From positions 1 to 18,930 of the forward strand of contig JASBUE010000059.1 in the NCBI GenBank assembly GCA_030148045.1: 18,930 nucleotides of DNA. The letters run 5' to 3'. Below, piece by piece: positions 1-7,814 of this stretch (within the stretch, counting starts at the first letter, position 1; each line of letters begins with the position of its first letter). The notes under the pieces were generated by a model, which searched no databases, was not told where the DNA came from, and worked only from the letters and a program-made list of their open reading frames with translations. Source of the stretch: Candidatus Tenderia sp. Its GTDB lineage: Bacteria; Pseudomonadota; Gammaproteobacteria; Tenderiales; Tenderiaceae. A program made the translations under genes and the position numbers.

Positions 1-1
1 A

Positions 2-250
2 GATCCTTTTTTGAACGCGCTGAGGAAAGAGCGTATTCCCGTTTCGATCTTTTTAGTAAACGGAATCAAATTGCATGGACAGATTGAATCCTTTGATCAG
101 TTTGTGGTGTTGTTGAAAAACACCGTCAGCCAGATGGTCTACAAACATGCTATTTCCACTGTCGTGCCGGCGCGTAATGTCAAACTGTCAACCGCCGATA
201 ACGTAGGGCATAACGGTGGCCACGATAGCGGCGACAAGGGTAATATCTGA
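2..250 (+). CDS. hfq: RNA chaperone Hfq (5' end outside window)
   Basis: This is the Hfq RNA chaperone, a homohexameric Sm-like protein that pairs small RNAs with mRNAs. The window opens inside the gene: reading from base 2 gives DPFLNALRKERIPVS, which in Hfq follows a short N-terminal stretch of roughly eight residues that is missing here. The Sm1 part (VNGIKLHGQIESFDQF) and the Sm2 signature YKHAIST are intact. The C-terminal tail is short and rich in Gly, His and Asp (NGGHDSGDKGNI), as is usual for a disordered Hfq tail. The gene ends in TGA, 30 bases before hflX, which fits the conserved hfq-hflX operon. The true start lies upstream of the window, so the in-frame TTG at 11 is not the start. 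Confidence 0.97.
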   Translation, partial: DPFLNALRKERIPVSIFLVNGIKLHGQIESFDQFVVLLKNTVSQMVYKHAISTVVPARNVKLSTADNVGHNGGHDSGDKGNI

Positions 251-280
251 TCCGTGTGTCTTTACCGGAGATGATACTGC

Positions 281-1603
281 TTGTTTGAACGTCCACAAAA
301 GGGCGAGCGGGCAGTACTTGTCCATCTCGACCTGTATTCTGATCTGAACCGTGAAGATCTGCGTGAATTCCGTGAACTGGTGATATCCGCCGGCGCCGAG
401 CCGGTGGTGACCATTACCGGTTCGCGTACTTCCCCCCATTCCCGTTATTTTGCTGGCACCGGCAAGGCCGAAGAGGTGCGCGCCTGCGTGGAGCGTGAAC
501 AGGCCGATGTGGTGCTGTTTAACCATGCCCTGAGCCCGGTGCAGGAACGCAACCTGGAACAGTTGTTCCAGTGCCGGGTGCTGGATCGCACCGGTCTGAT
601 TCTGGACATCTTCGCCCAGCGGGCGCGCACCCATGAAGGCAAGCTACAGGTGGAACTGGCCCAGCTCCAGCATCTGTCGACGCGGCTGGTGCGTGGCTGG
701 ACGCACCTGGAACGACAGAAAGGCGGTATCGGCCTGCGCGGACCGGGTGAAACCCAGCTGGAAACCGATCGTCGCCTGCTTGGGGATCGCATTCGCCAGC
801 TCAATAAACGCCTGACCCGAGTTCGGCGGCAGCGGGAGCAGGGGCGGCGCGCACGCAGGCGGGCGGAACTTGCGACAGTCTCGCTGGTCGGATATACCAA
901 TGCGGGCAAGTCCACCCTGTTCAATGCGCTGACGAACGCGCATGTGATGGTTGCTAATCAGCTGTTTGCGACACTTGATCCGACTCTGCGGCGGCTGGAT
1001 CTGTCCGGTGGCCAGTCTGTTGTGCTGGCGGATACGGTCGGTTTTATTCGTCATTTGCCCCACGATCTGGTCGAGGCTTTCCGCTCCACCCTGCAGGAAA
1101 CCCGGGACGCGGATTTGCTGCTGCATGTGGTGGATGCCGCCAGTGAGGAACGGTCGGAGCAGATGGAACAGGTTAACCAGGTGCTGGAAGAAATTGGCGC
1201 CCAGGACAGGCCGCAGTTGCTGGTGTACAACAAGATCGATCAATTAACGGATGTTAAACCACGAATTGAACGGGATGGTGAAGGCCGCCCGCTACGGGTC
1301 TGGATCTCGGCCCTGACTGGTCAGGGACTGGAGCTGTTGCGTGAGGCCATTGTCGAAGTGCTGGATCGGGGCTGTATCATCCGGCATCTGCAGTTGTCTA
1401 CGGCTGAAGGACGCCTGCGTGCGCGGTTGTACGAGCGAGGCCAGATTCTACAGGAATCAGTAGACGCGCAGGGCAACTGGATTATCAAGGTGGAGTTGCC
1501 TGCCAACGAATGGCAGATTCTGGACAAACATGAAGATCTTACAGGACATATAATTGGTATCGATCAAAATCCCCGCCTTGCGGTTATGGGCGAAGCCCCA
1601 TAG
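281..1603 (+). CDS. hflX: GTPase HflX, ribosome-associated
   Basis: HflX is a GTPase that binds the 50S subunit and splits stalled or heat-damaged ribosomes. The 440-residue product has the N-terminal HflX domain, a basic linker (around residues 180-195, RRQREQGRRARRR) and a G domain. The P-loop GYTNAGKST starts at residue 204, G3 DTVGF at 251 and NKID at 317. The start is taken as the TTG at 281 because it gives LFERPQKGERAVLVHLD, which matches the family N-terminus, and a GGAG lies at 267-270; no ATG in this frame fits better. The length is close to that of the E. coli protein (about 426 residues). It follows hfq by 30 bases and precedes hflK by 88, so transcription from the hfq side is likely. 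Confidence 0.97.
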   Translation: MFERPQKGERAVLVHLDLYSDLNREDLREFRELVISAGAEPVVTITGSRTSPHSRYFAGTGKAEEVRACVEREQADVVLFNHALSPVQERNLEQLFQCRVLDRTGLILDIFAQRARTHEGKLQVELAQLQHLSTRLVRGWTHLERQKGGIGLRGPGETQLETDRRLLGDRIRQLNKRLTRVRRQREQGRRARRRAELATVSLVGYTNAGKSTLFNALTNAHVMVANQLFATLDPTLRRLDLSGGQSVVLADTVGFIRHLPHDLVEAFRSTLQETRDADLLLHVVDAASEERSEQMEQVNQVLEEIGAQDRPQLLVYNKIDQLTDVKPRIERDGEGRPLRVWISALTGQGLELLREAIVEVLDRGCIIRHLQLSTAEGRLRARLYERGQILQESVDAQGNWIIKVELPANEWQILDKHEDLTGHIIGIDQNPRLAVMGEAP

Positions 1604-1691
1604 AATCCATCCCTTATGTGACAGTAGATATTTCGGTATCTGAATCTGTTACCCCAATTTGCAATATCAACTAAATCTACGGAGTCATGAC

Positions 1692-2858
1692 ATGGCCTGG
1701 AACGAACCCGGTGGTTCAGGAAACAAAGATCCCTGGGGCAACCGCCCCAATCAGGGTCCCCCCGATCTGGATGAATTCATCAAGAAGCTGCAGGCCAGGC
1801 TCGGCGGGCTGTTTGGCGGCAAGGGCGGTTCTGGCGCCGGTGGCGGCGCTTCTAGCGGCAATGCCGGTTCGATCGGCATGGGCGCGATCGCGGCGGTGCT
1901 GCTCGTTATCTGGGGATTGTCTGGTATCTATATCGTCGATCAGGGCAGGCAGGGTGTGGTGCTGCAGTTCGGCGCCTTCAATTCGATTACCGACCCGGGA
2001 CCACACTGGTATCCACGTTTCATTCAGAGTGTTGAAATCGTAGACGTGGAAGATATTCGCAGCGTCAACCTCGGGCATACCTCCGATGAGGCCCTGATGC
2101 TGACCCAGGATGAGAATATCATCGACATCAAATTCACCGTCCAGTACAAGGTCAAGGATGCGCGCGACTTCCTGTTCAATGTACGCGATCCTGATTTAAC
2201 TCTGCGCCAGGCGACGGAGAGTGCCGTACGTGAAATTGTTGGCAAGAACAAACTCGACTTTGTCATCACTGAAGGTCGTGTTGCAGTGGCCGCTGGCGTC
2301 AGCGAACTGATTCAGAAAATCCTTGACAGTTACGCCACCGGCATCACTGTGGTCAACCTGAATATGCAGGATGCCCAGCCGCCCGAACAGGTGCAGCAGG
2401 CTTTTGATGATGCGATTAAAGCGCGCGAGGACAAGCAGCGCCAGATCAACGAAGCCGAGGCTTATTCCAATGACGTACTGCCAAGAGCGCGAGGTAAGGC
2501 CGCGCGCGTGGTAGAGGAAGCCAGGGCCTATGAGGCAGAAGTGGTCGCCCACGCCGAAGGTGAAACCGAGCGTTTTCTTAAAGTCCTGGGTGAATACAAG
2601 AAGGCGCCAAAAGTGACCCGAGAGCGTCTGTATCTGGATGCGTTAGAAGAAGTCATGGCTGGTTCCAGCAAGGTGATGCTGGATGTGAAGAACAGCAACA
2701 ACCTGATGTACCTGCCACTGGATAAAATTATTTCACGCCAGCCGTCGGTGGTTGAAAGTGATGTCAGCAGCACGCCGACGACTACGCGCAGAAGAGCGCC
2801 GCAGTCTACCCGTGACAACCGCTTCAGTGAACGGCTGCGCAGCCGGGAGGTACGCTAA
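1692..2858 (+). CDS. hflK: HflK, SPFH-family membrane protein of the HflKC complex
   Basis: HflK and HflC form a large periplasm-facing cage around the FtsH protease in the inner membrane and limit its access to membrane substrates. The start is the ATG at 1692, giving MAWNEPGGSGNKDPWG, the typical HflK N-terminus, with GGAG at 1681-1684; an upstream in-frame ATG would add 11 residues not typical of the family. The 388-residue protein has a Gly/Pro-rich cytoplasmic N-terminus including QGPPDLDEF, a Gly-rich linker, one membrane segment at about residues 62-81, then the SPFH/band 7 domain (DQGRQGVVLQFG) and a coiled-coil region rich in Ala, Glu and Arg. The basic Ser/Thr-rich tail ends in TAA, which overlaps the hflC start by one base. 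Confidence 0.97.
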   Translation: MAWNEPGGSGNKDPWGNRPNQGPPDLDEFIKKLQARLGGLFGGKGGSGAGGGASSGNAGSIGMGAIAAVLLVIWGLSGIYIVDQGRQGVVLQFGAFNSITDPGPHWYPRFIQSVEIVDVEDIRSVNLGHTSDEALMLTQDENIIDIKFTVQYKVKDARDFLFNVRDPDLTLRQATESAVREIVGKNKLDFVITEGRVAVAAGVSELIQKILDSYATGITVVNLNMQDAQPPEQVQQAFDDAIKAREDKQRQINEAEAYSNDVLPRARGKAARVVEEARAYEAEVVAHAEGETERFLKVLGEYKKAPKVTRERLYLDALEEVMAGSSKVMLDVKNSNNLMYLPLDKIISRQPSVVESDVSSTPTTTRRRAPQSTRDNRFSERLRSREVR

Positions 2859-3727
2859 TGAACAGTTCTAAAATTGGCATCCTGGTCGTTATCGCCATCG
2901 CCGTTATACTGTTTCTGTCTTCGGTATTCACCGTGAACGAACGTGAGCTGGCAATCAAGTTCAGGCTGGGTGAAATCGTCAAGGCTGATTATCAGCCGGG
3001 ACTGCATTTCCAGATGCCGTTTGTCAATAACGTGAAGAAGTTTGACAAGCGCACCCTGACCCTGGATGCGCGGCCCGCCAACTATCTGACCAAGGAGAAG
3101 AAAAACGTTAACGTGGATTTCTTCGTCAAATGGCGAATTAACGATGTCAGCACCTATTACACAGCCATGGGTGGAAATGAGCGCAAGGCCATGGAACGCA
3201 TCTATACCACCATTAATGAAGGTCTGCGTGGTGAATTCAGTAATCGCAATATTCAGGAAGTCATTTCAGGTGAGCGGGCAATGGTCATGGATGATGTAAC
3301 CAACAAGGCCAACAATCAATTGAGCAGGTTCGGCATCAAGGTGGTGGATGTACGGGTCAAGCGCATCGACTTCACCGCGACCATCAGCGAATCGGTGTAC
3401 CAGCGTATGGAAGCTGAACGCACCCGTGTGGCCAAGGATCTGCGTTCCCGTGGTGCGGAAGCGGCGGAGCGCATTCGCGCCGATGCGGATCGCCAGCGTA
3501 CCGTAACCCTGGCTAATGCCTATAAAGAAGCCCAGCAACTGCGCGGTGGCGGCGATGCCAGGGCCTCGGAAATTTATGCCAAAGCGTATAGCAAGGATCC
3601 GGAATTCTTCTCTTTCTATCGCAGTCTCAACGCCTATCGTTCATCGATGGGCCGTGAAGGTGATGTGATGGTGCTGGAGCCGGATTCCGAGTTCTTCAGG
3701 TATTTCAAGGATGCCAGTGGCAAATAA
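2858..3727 (+). CDS. hflC: HflC, SPFH-family membrane protein of the HflKC complex
   Basis: HflC is the partner of HflK in the FtsH-modulating complex. The 289-residue product opens with a membrane segment (about residues 6-25, IGILVVIAIAVILFLSS) followed by TVNERELAIKFRLGEI, the start of the SPFH domain. An Ala/Arg/Glu-rich helical region follows (MEAERTRVAKDLRSRGAEAAERI), and the protein ends in EPDSEFFRYFKDASGK. It is shorter than E. coli HflC (about 334 residues), which has an insertion; the compact form is common in other proteobacteria. ATG at 2858 shares one base with the hflK stop and has GGGAGG at 2845-2850 inside hflK, so translation is probably coupled and the two subunits are made in proportion. 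Confidence 0.97.
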   Translation: MNSSKIGILVVIAIAVILFLSSVFTVNERELAIKFRLGEIVKADYQPGLHFQMPFVNNVKKFDKRTLTLDARPANYLTKEKKNVNVDFFVKWRINDVSTYYTAMGGNERKAMERIYTTINEGLRGEFSNRNIQEVISGERAMVMDDVTNKANNQLSRFGIKVVDVRVKRIDFTATISESVYQRMEAERTRVAKDLRSRGAEAAERIRADADRQRTVTLANAYKEAQQLRGGGDARASEIYAKAYSKDPEFFSFYRSLNAYRSSMGREGDVMVLEPDSEFFRYFKDASGK

Positions 3728-3736
3728 TAATTTAGA

Positions 3737-3925
3737 ATGATCGAGTATTTACTGACGGCAGTGGCGCTGGTGCTGGTGATCGAAGGACTGATGCCGGCGC
3801 TGAGTCCGCGTAACTTCCGGCAGACCATGCTAACCATCAGCCAGATGGATGATCGCGTCCTGCGCAGTATAGGACTGATAAGCATGGCGGCTGGCGCGCT
3901 GCTGTTATATTTTTTCAAAGGCTGA
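3737..3925 (+). CDS. DUF2065 (YjeT-like) small membrane protein
   Basis: This 62-residue protein has two hydrophobic helices, about residues 3-20 (EYLLTAVALVLVIEGLMP) and 44-60 (IGLISMAAGALLLYFF), joined by a short polar loop with SPRNFRQTM. It matches the DUF2065 family (YjeT in E. coli), which is usually encoded directly after hflC. The function is not known; the location suggests an accessory role with HflKC or FtsH, which is inference. It begins 9 bases after the hflC stop and lacks a clear Shine-Dalgarno sequence, so it may depend on translation from hflC. Its stop codon lies inside a short direct repeat (AAAGGCTGAT at 3917-3926 and 3929-3938) that also reaches the hisZ start. Confidence 0.9.
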   Translation: MIEYLLTAVALVLVIEGLMPALSPRNFRQTMLTISQMDDRVLRSIGLISMAAGALLLYFFKG

Positions 3926-3939
3926 TTTAAAGGCTGATC

Positions 3940-5112
3940 ATGAAAGACGAACGCTGGCTGTTGCCGGAAGGTATCGAGGAAGTGTTGCCGCGCCAGGCTC
4001 GCGCACTGGAAGCGTTGCGGCGCAGGCTGCTGGATATCTATGATAGCTGGGGCTATGCGCTGGTGATGCCGCCGTTCATCGAATATCTGGAATCCCTGCT
4101 CACCGGCACGGGCAACGATCTGGATCTGCAGACGTTCAAGCTGACCGATCAGCTTAGCGGTCGCATGATGGGCATTCGCGCCGACATGACACCCCAGGTT
4201 TCCCGTATTGCCGCGCGTCATTTGCAACAGGATGCGCCCCTGCGCCTGTGTTACATGGGTAGTGTGATTAAAACACGCCCTGACAGTTTTGCCGGCTCCC
4301 GTAGTCCGCTGCAACTCGGCGCTGAGTTATATGGCCACAGCGGCGTGGAGAGTGACGTTGAGATTCTCTGCCTGATGATTGAAACCCTGCATCAATCCGG
4401 CATCGCAGAGCCTTACATCGATCTGGGCCATGTCGGCATTTACCGGGGCCTGGCCGAGCAGGCCGGACTCAGTCCGGCGCAGGAGTCGGAGTTATTTGAC
4501 GCCCTGCAGCGCAAAGCCAGAACAGAAATCGAAGCCTGCCTTGCTAACTGGAAACTGGATAACAGTATTGCCGGTATGCTGCTGGCGCTGGTCGATCTGA
4601 ATGGCGGCGAAGAGGTTCTGCAACAGGCAGGACAGCAGTTACGGGCAGCCGGTGAAGTCGTGAATGCCGCGTTGAAAAACCTCGCTGCGATTGCCGATGG
4701 ACTCCGGCAGCGCCAGCCTGATTTGAATCTGCACTTCGATCTGGCCGAACTGCGAGGGTATCATTATCACACCGGCGTGGTGTTTGCCGCCTATGTTCCC
4801 GGCCGCGGACTGGCGATTGCCCAGGGTGGACGTTATGACGACATTGGCGAGGTCTTTGGCTGTGCGCGTTCGGCTACCGGTTTCAGTACCGATCTGAAAG
4901 TATTGATCGAAACCGTACCGGAAACAGAAGAAGTTCGCAGCGCGATTTTTGCTCCGGCTGATAACAATACGGATCTGATCACCTTGATCAGTAAACTGCG
5001 CTCGCAGGGCGAGCGCGTTATTCAGGCCCTGCCGGGACAGAAAGGCGGCGCGTCTGAGATGGGATGTACGCGTGAAATTGTAAAGGATGGCAAAGGCTGG
5101 TCTGTTAAGTAG
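3940..5112 (+). CDS. hisZ: ATP phosphoribosyltransferase regulatory subunit HisZ
   Basis: HisZ is a catalytically dead paralogue of histidyl-tRNA synthetase. It binds the short form of HisG, activates the first step of histidine synthesis and carries the histidine feedback signal. The 390-residue product shows the class II synthetase-like core: LPEGIEEVLPRQA at the N-terminus, motif 2-like IRADMTPQVSRIAARH (about residues 78-93), the LRGYHYHTGVVFAAY segment near 270-284, and GGRYDDIGEVFG near 296. Length is normal and there is no synthetase anticodon-binding domain. A weak AAAGG precedes the ATG. The TAG stop is followed after three bases by a REP-like hairpin element. The placement between DUF2065 and purA is the common order in non-enteric gammaproteobacteria. 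Confidence 0.96.
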   Translation: MKDERWLLPEGIEEVLPRQARALEALRRRLLDIYDSWGYALVMPPFIEYLESLLTGTGNDLDLQTFKLTDQLSGRMMGIRADMTPQVSRIAARHLQQDAPLRLCYMGSVIKTRPDSFAGSRSPLQLGAELYGHSGVESDVEILCLMIETLHQSGIAEPYIDLGHVGIYRGLAEQAGLSPAQESELFDALQRKARTEIEACLANWKLDNSIAGMLLALVDLNGGEEVLQQAGQQLRAAGEVVNAALKNLAAIADGLRQRQPDLNLHFDLAELRGYHYHTGVVFAAYVPGRGLAIAQGGRYDDIGEVFGCARSATGFSTDLKVLIETVPETEEVRSAIFAPADNNTDLITLISKLRSQGERVIQALPGQKGGASEMGCTREIVKDGKGWSVK

Positions 5113-5115
5113 TCA

Positions 5116-5190
5116 AGTAGGTTGGGCTGAATAAAATGAAGCCCAACAGCCTGGTCTGATATTTTTAAATTGCGCCCAGCCTACTGGGCT
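5116..5190. repeat. REP-like hairpin element behind hisZ
   Basis: A structured intergenic repeat. A 32-base unit at 5117-5148 starts GTAGGTTGGG and ends CCCAACA; inside it GTTGGGCT (5121-5128) pairs perfectly with AGCCCAAC (5140-5147). A second hairpin follows (GCCCAG at 5174-5179 with CTGGGC at 5184-5189). The outer ends also pair: AGTAGGTTGGGC (5116-5127) with GCCCAGCCTACT (5174-5185), with one G-T pair. The unit is related to each arm of the palindrome behind purA. The GTAG head plus hairpin is the usual form of REP elements. It lies only three bases after the hisZ stop and might also help end or stabilise the transcript, although no run of T follows directly. Confidence 0.8.
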
Positions 5191-5194
5191 GTGA

Positions 5195-5220
5195 TTGATA
5201 ATCGTATCTGTAATTATAAT
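5195..5220 (+). promoter_or_regulatory. possible promoter of purA
   Basis: TATAAT at 5215-5220 is a perfect -10 hexamer in an AT-rich stretch 33 bases before the purA ATG. The best -35-like word, TTGATA at 5195-5200, is only 14 bases away, shorter than the preferred 16-18. A promoter here would make sense because REP hairpins separate purA from hisZ, but the spacing makes this weak. Confidence 0.3.
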
Positions 5221-5252
5221 AAATTTTTGAATATATAAAGTTGGGTTGAACT

Positions 5253-6563
5253 ATGGGTAAAAACGTTATTATTATCGGCACCCAGTGGGGTGATGAAGGC
5301 AAGGGCAAGGTCGTTGACCTGCTTACCGACCGCGCCAGCGCAGTAGTGCGCTTCCAGGGTGGACACAATGCCGGCCACACACTGGTCATCGACGGCAGGA
5401 AAACCGTGCTGCATCTGATTCCCTCGGGTGTTTTACGCGAGAACGTCATGTGCCTGATTGGCAATGGCGTGGTGCTGTCGCCGGAAGCGCTGCTCAAGGA
5501 ATTGATCATGCTGGAAGAAAGCGGCGTGCCTGTGCGTGAACGTCTGCGCATTAGTGAAGCCTGCCCGCTGATCCTGTCCTATCACGTGGCCCTGGATCAT
5601 GCTCGCGAAGTCGCGCGTGGCAAGAAGGCTATCGGCACCACCGGTCGCGGTATCGGTCCGGCCTATGAAGACAAGGTCTCCCGCCGTGGTCTGCGTCTGG
5701 GCGATCTGTTTCATCGCGAGCGCTTCGCCGCCAAGCTGGGCGAAGTGCTGGATTATCATAATTTTGCGCTGAAAAACTATTTCAAGGCGGACACGGTCGA
5801 CTTCAATCAGGTGCTGGATGAGAGCATGGCCATGGTCGATGTTCTGCAGCCATTGATCGCTGATATTCCGGCTATGCTGCATCAGTACCGCAGCAACGGT
5901 GAGAACGTGATGTTCGAAGGCGCGCAGGGTGCGCTGCTGGATATCGATCACGGCACCTATCCCTATGTAACGTCTTCCAATACCACTGCCGGCGGCGCGG
6001 CTACTGGCAGCGGCATGGGTCCCGGCTATTTCGACTACATTTTGGGCATCACCAAGGCCTACACTACCCGCGTTGGTTCCGGTCCTTTTCCGACCGAGCT
6101 GTATGACGGCGAGGCACTGCTGGATGAAACCGGCCACCACCTGGCGGAAAAAGGCCATGAGTTTGGTTCCACCACCGGTCGGCCGCGCCGCTGCGGCTGG
6201 TTCGATGCCGTGGCCCTGCGTCGTTCAGCGCAGATCAACAGCGTCAGCGGCATGTGCATCACCAAGCTCGACGTCATGGATGGCCTGGATACCATCCGCA
6301 TCTGCACCGGCTATAAAACAGCCGATGGCCTGCGCGATACCCCACCGGTAGGTGCTGAGGCCTTCGAAACCTGCGAGCCGGTGTATGAAGATATGCCGGG
6401 CTGGCAGGAATCCACGGTAGGCGTAAAAGACTATGATGCCCTGCCGGCCAATGCCCGCGCCTACCTGAAACGCATCGAAGAGGTCACCGGCGTGCCGGTG
6501 GATATCATCTCCACCGGGCCGGATCGCAACGAGACCATTATTCTGAACCATCCGTTCGACTGA
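5253..6563 (+). CDS. purA: adenylosuccinate synthetase PurA
   Basis: PurA joins IMP and aspartate, using GTP, to form adenylosuccinate, the first committed step from IMP to AMP. The 436-residue product is full length (E. coli about 432). The N-terminal GTQWGDEGKGKVVDLL holds the catalytic Asp14, and GGHNAGHT holds the catalytic His42. TTGRGIGPAYEDK is the IMP-binding loop, and STTGRPRRCGWFD (about residues 306-318) is the GTP/aspartate-binding region. ISTGPDR near the C-terminus is also as expected. The ATG at 5253 gives the family start MGKNVIIIGTQWG, although the Shine-Dalgarno is poor. It is separated from hisZ by 140 bases of REP-like sequence and AT-rich DNA, and followed 13 bases after the stop by a perfect palindrome. 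Confidence 0.98.
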   Translation: MGKNVIIIGTQWGDEGKGKVVDLLTDRASAVVRFQGGHNAGHTLVIDGRKTVLHLIPSGVLRENVMCLIGNGVVLSPEALLKELIMLEESGVPVRERLRISEACPLILSYHVALDHAREVARGKKAIGTTGRGIGPAYEDKVSRRGLRLGDLFHRERFAAKLGEVLDYHNFALKNYFKADTVDFNQVLDESMAMVDVLQPLIADIPAMLHQYRSNGENVMFEGAQGALLDIDHGTYPYVTSSNTTAGGAATGSGMGPGYFDYILGITKAYTTRVGSGPFPTELYDGEALLDETGHHLAEKGHEFGSTTGRPRRCGWFDAVALRRSAQINSVSGMCITKLDVMDGLDTIRICTGYKTADGLRDTPPVGAEAFETCEPVYEDMPGWQESTVGVKDYDALPANARAYLKRIEEVTGVPVDIISTGPDRNETIILNHPFD

Positions 6564-6576
6564 GTTTTGAGCACGG

Positions 6577-6656
6577 ATTGATGGGTTTCACTTCGTTCTA
6601 CCCATCCTACAGAGGACATAGAGTAGGATGGGTAGAACGAAGTGAAACCCATCAAT
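6577..6656. repeat. perfect 34-bp inverted repeat (paired REP units) behind purA
   Basis: Two 34-base arms, 6577-6610 and 6623-6656, are exact reverse complements with a 12-base loop (6611-6622). Read outward from the loop on the plus strand, the right arm starts GTAGGATGGG and ends ACCCATCAAT, and within each arm GATGGGT pairs with ACCCATC. The arm is homologous to the single unit behind hisZ (24 of the first 32 bases identical). It separates the convergent genes purA and the VOC gene, ending two bases before the VOC stop, so it could act as a bidirectional transcript end or RNA-stabilising hairpin. There is no T run, so a classical intrinsic terminator is not supported. Confidence 0.9.
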
Positions 6657-6658
6657 AA

Positions 6659-7045
6659 TCAGAGATAACAGGCGATTTCGACAAGATTCTGATCCGGGTC
6701 TCGAATATATACCGACTCGATAGCGCCACAGGCCCCGCTTCTCTGAACGGGGCCTTGTTCTATTTCAATTCCGTAATCATTCAAGTGGCGAAGGATATTC
6801 GTCATCTCCGATGTGCTTATGAAACACAGATCGGCAGAGCCGGGCAGGGGATGGCGGGCCTTCGGCTCAAATTCCGCTCCCTGCTGATGCAGGTTGATTT
6901 TTTTCCTGCCGAACTTCAGCGCCTTACGCCCGCCTGCAAAGGTGATGATTTCCATTCCCAGGATTGAGGCATAGAATTCACAGCTGAGCTCGACATCGGC
7001 GACCGTCAGCACCAGGTGGTCGAGTGTTTCAATTTTAATCGGCAT
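6659..7045 (-). CDS. VOC-family (glyoxalase/bleomycin-resistance fold) protein
   Basis: A 128-residue protein of the vicinal oxygen chelate superfamily, close in layout to the GLOD5-like group. It starts MPIKIETLDHLVLTV, the usual first beta strand with metal ligand His10. SCEFYASILGMEI is the first helix, and INLHQ (His53) supplies a second candidate ligand. The second module has ADLCFIS (about residues 71-77), GPVQRSGACGAIESVYIRDPDQNLVEI and the last ligand Glu123. The full set fits a metal-dependent enzyme, but the substrate cannot be told from the sequence. It lies two bases downstream of the hemolysin III-like gene on the same strand, so the two probably form one transcript. Its 3' end faces purA across the REP palindrome. 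Confidence 0.88.
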   Translation of the reverse strand: MPIKIETLDHLVLTVADVELSCEFYASILGMEIITFAGGRKALKFGRKKINLHQQGAEFEPKARHPLPGSADLCFISTSEMTNILRHLNDYGIEIEQGPVQRSGACGAIESVYIRDPDQNLVEIACYL

Positions 7046-7047
7046 GC

Positions 7048-7761
7048 TTATTCCAGTGAAAAGGATGGCGGGCGCGGATGCGGGTAGAGACGGCCATGGC
7101 GATGGGCATCGCTGATGCGGTAAACCAGATACCAGTGACAGCCGATTCCTGCGAGGACGAAAACATGAAACAACTCATGCGGGCCGATCACGCCGGGCAG
7201 CAGATCGAGGAGACGGGAAAAATCAATCAGCGCCCCCAGCGTATAGGCCGCAGCGCCGCCAAGCAGGAGCGGTAGAAAGCGCCAGCGGTAACGCTGATAT
7301 ATCAGAATTGCGGTAATAATCCCCAGCCAGCCCAGTCCCAGATAGAACAGCAGACCCAGCCATTCGTTCATATCATGAAAGAATATGGTTTTCAGGGTCA
7401 GGCCGCTGATGGCCAGCAGCCAGATCAGGCTCAGCACGGCCCAGCGTCGCCAGCCACGGAACAGAATAATATGGATTGGCGTAAAGGTGCCGGCGATCAG
7501 CACGAAGATTGCAGCATGATCCAGCCGCTGCAGCACTTCCCGGCCATTGCCGCCGGGTTCCAGAAGATGAAACACACCGCTCATGGCGAGCATGAAAAGC
7601 GTAGAAAAGACGAATACCGTGAGGCTGAGCATGCGACTGCGATTGCTGCGTCCGTGAAACAGAAGGAAAATACCGAGCACCAGAAACAGGCCCGCCGGCA
7701 GCAAATGGCTGAGTGAGCTGACCGGCTCGGAAAACCCGGGTATGGAATAAATGGTTGTCAC
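7048..7761 (-). CDS. hemolysin III / PAQR-family membrane protein
   Basis: A 237-residue polytopic membrane protein with about seven hydrophobic segments. It carries the three conserved PAQR/hemolysin III motifs: SGVFH (Ser61, His65) at the end of an early helix, RLDHAAIFVLIAGTFTP (Asp81, His82), and HELFHVFVLAGIGCHW (His195, His199). In the superfamily the three histidines bind a metal ion in a ceramidase-like site, so hydrolysis of a lipid amide is possible; the cytolytic activity that gave the family its name is not established for most members. The C-terminus ends in a His/Arg/Pro-rich tail. No strong Shine-Dalgarno precedes the ATG (at 7761 on the minus strand). The AT-rich upstream region holds two palindromes (7815-7854). 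Confidence 0.92.
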   Translation of the reverse strand: MTTIYSIPGFSEPVSSLSHLLPAGLFLVLGIFLLFHGRSNRSRMLSLTVFVFSTLFMLAMSGVFHLLEPGGNGREVLQRLDHAAIFVLIAGTFTPIHIILFRGWRRWAVLSLIWLLAISGLTLKTIFFHDMNEWLGLLFYLGLGWLGIITAILIYQRYRWRFLPLLLGGAAAYTLGALIDFSRLLDLLPGVIGPHELFHVFVLAGIGCHWYLVYRISDAHRHGRLYPHPRPPSFSLE

Positions 7762-7814
7762 AATATTCTTACCGTAATGACCTGTAATTTGCGGAAAATA
7801 TTTTCGTAAGGAAC

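Noticed and set aside
1626..1641. Small inverted repeat AGATA/TATCT between hflX and hflK
   Set aside because: Only five base pairs; expected by chance and not followed by a terminator-like run.
1659..1691. Upstream start for HflK adding 11 residues
   Set aside because: MAWNEPGG at 1692 matches the family N-terminus and has a well-placed GGAG.
6577..6656. Classical intrinsic terminator behind purA
   Set aside because: The hairpin is strong but too long, not G+C-rich at the base, and lacks a T run; called a REP-type palindrome instead.
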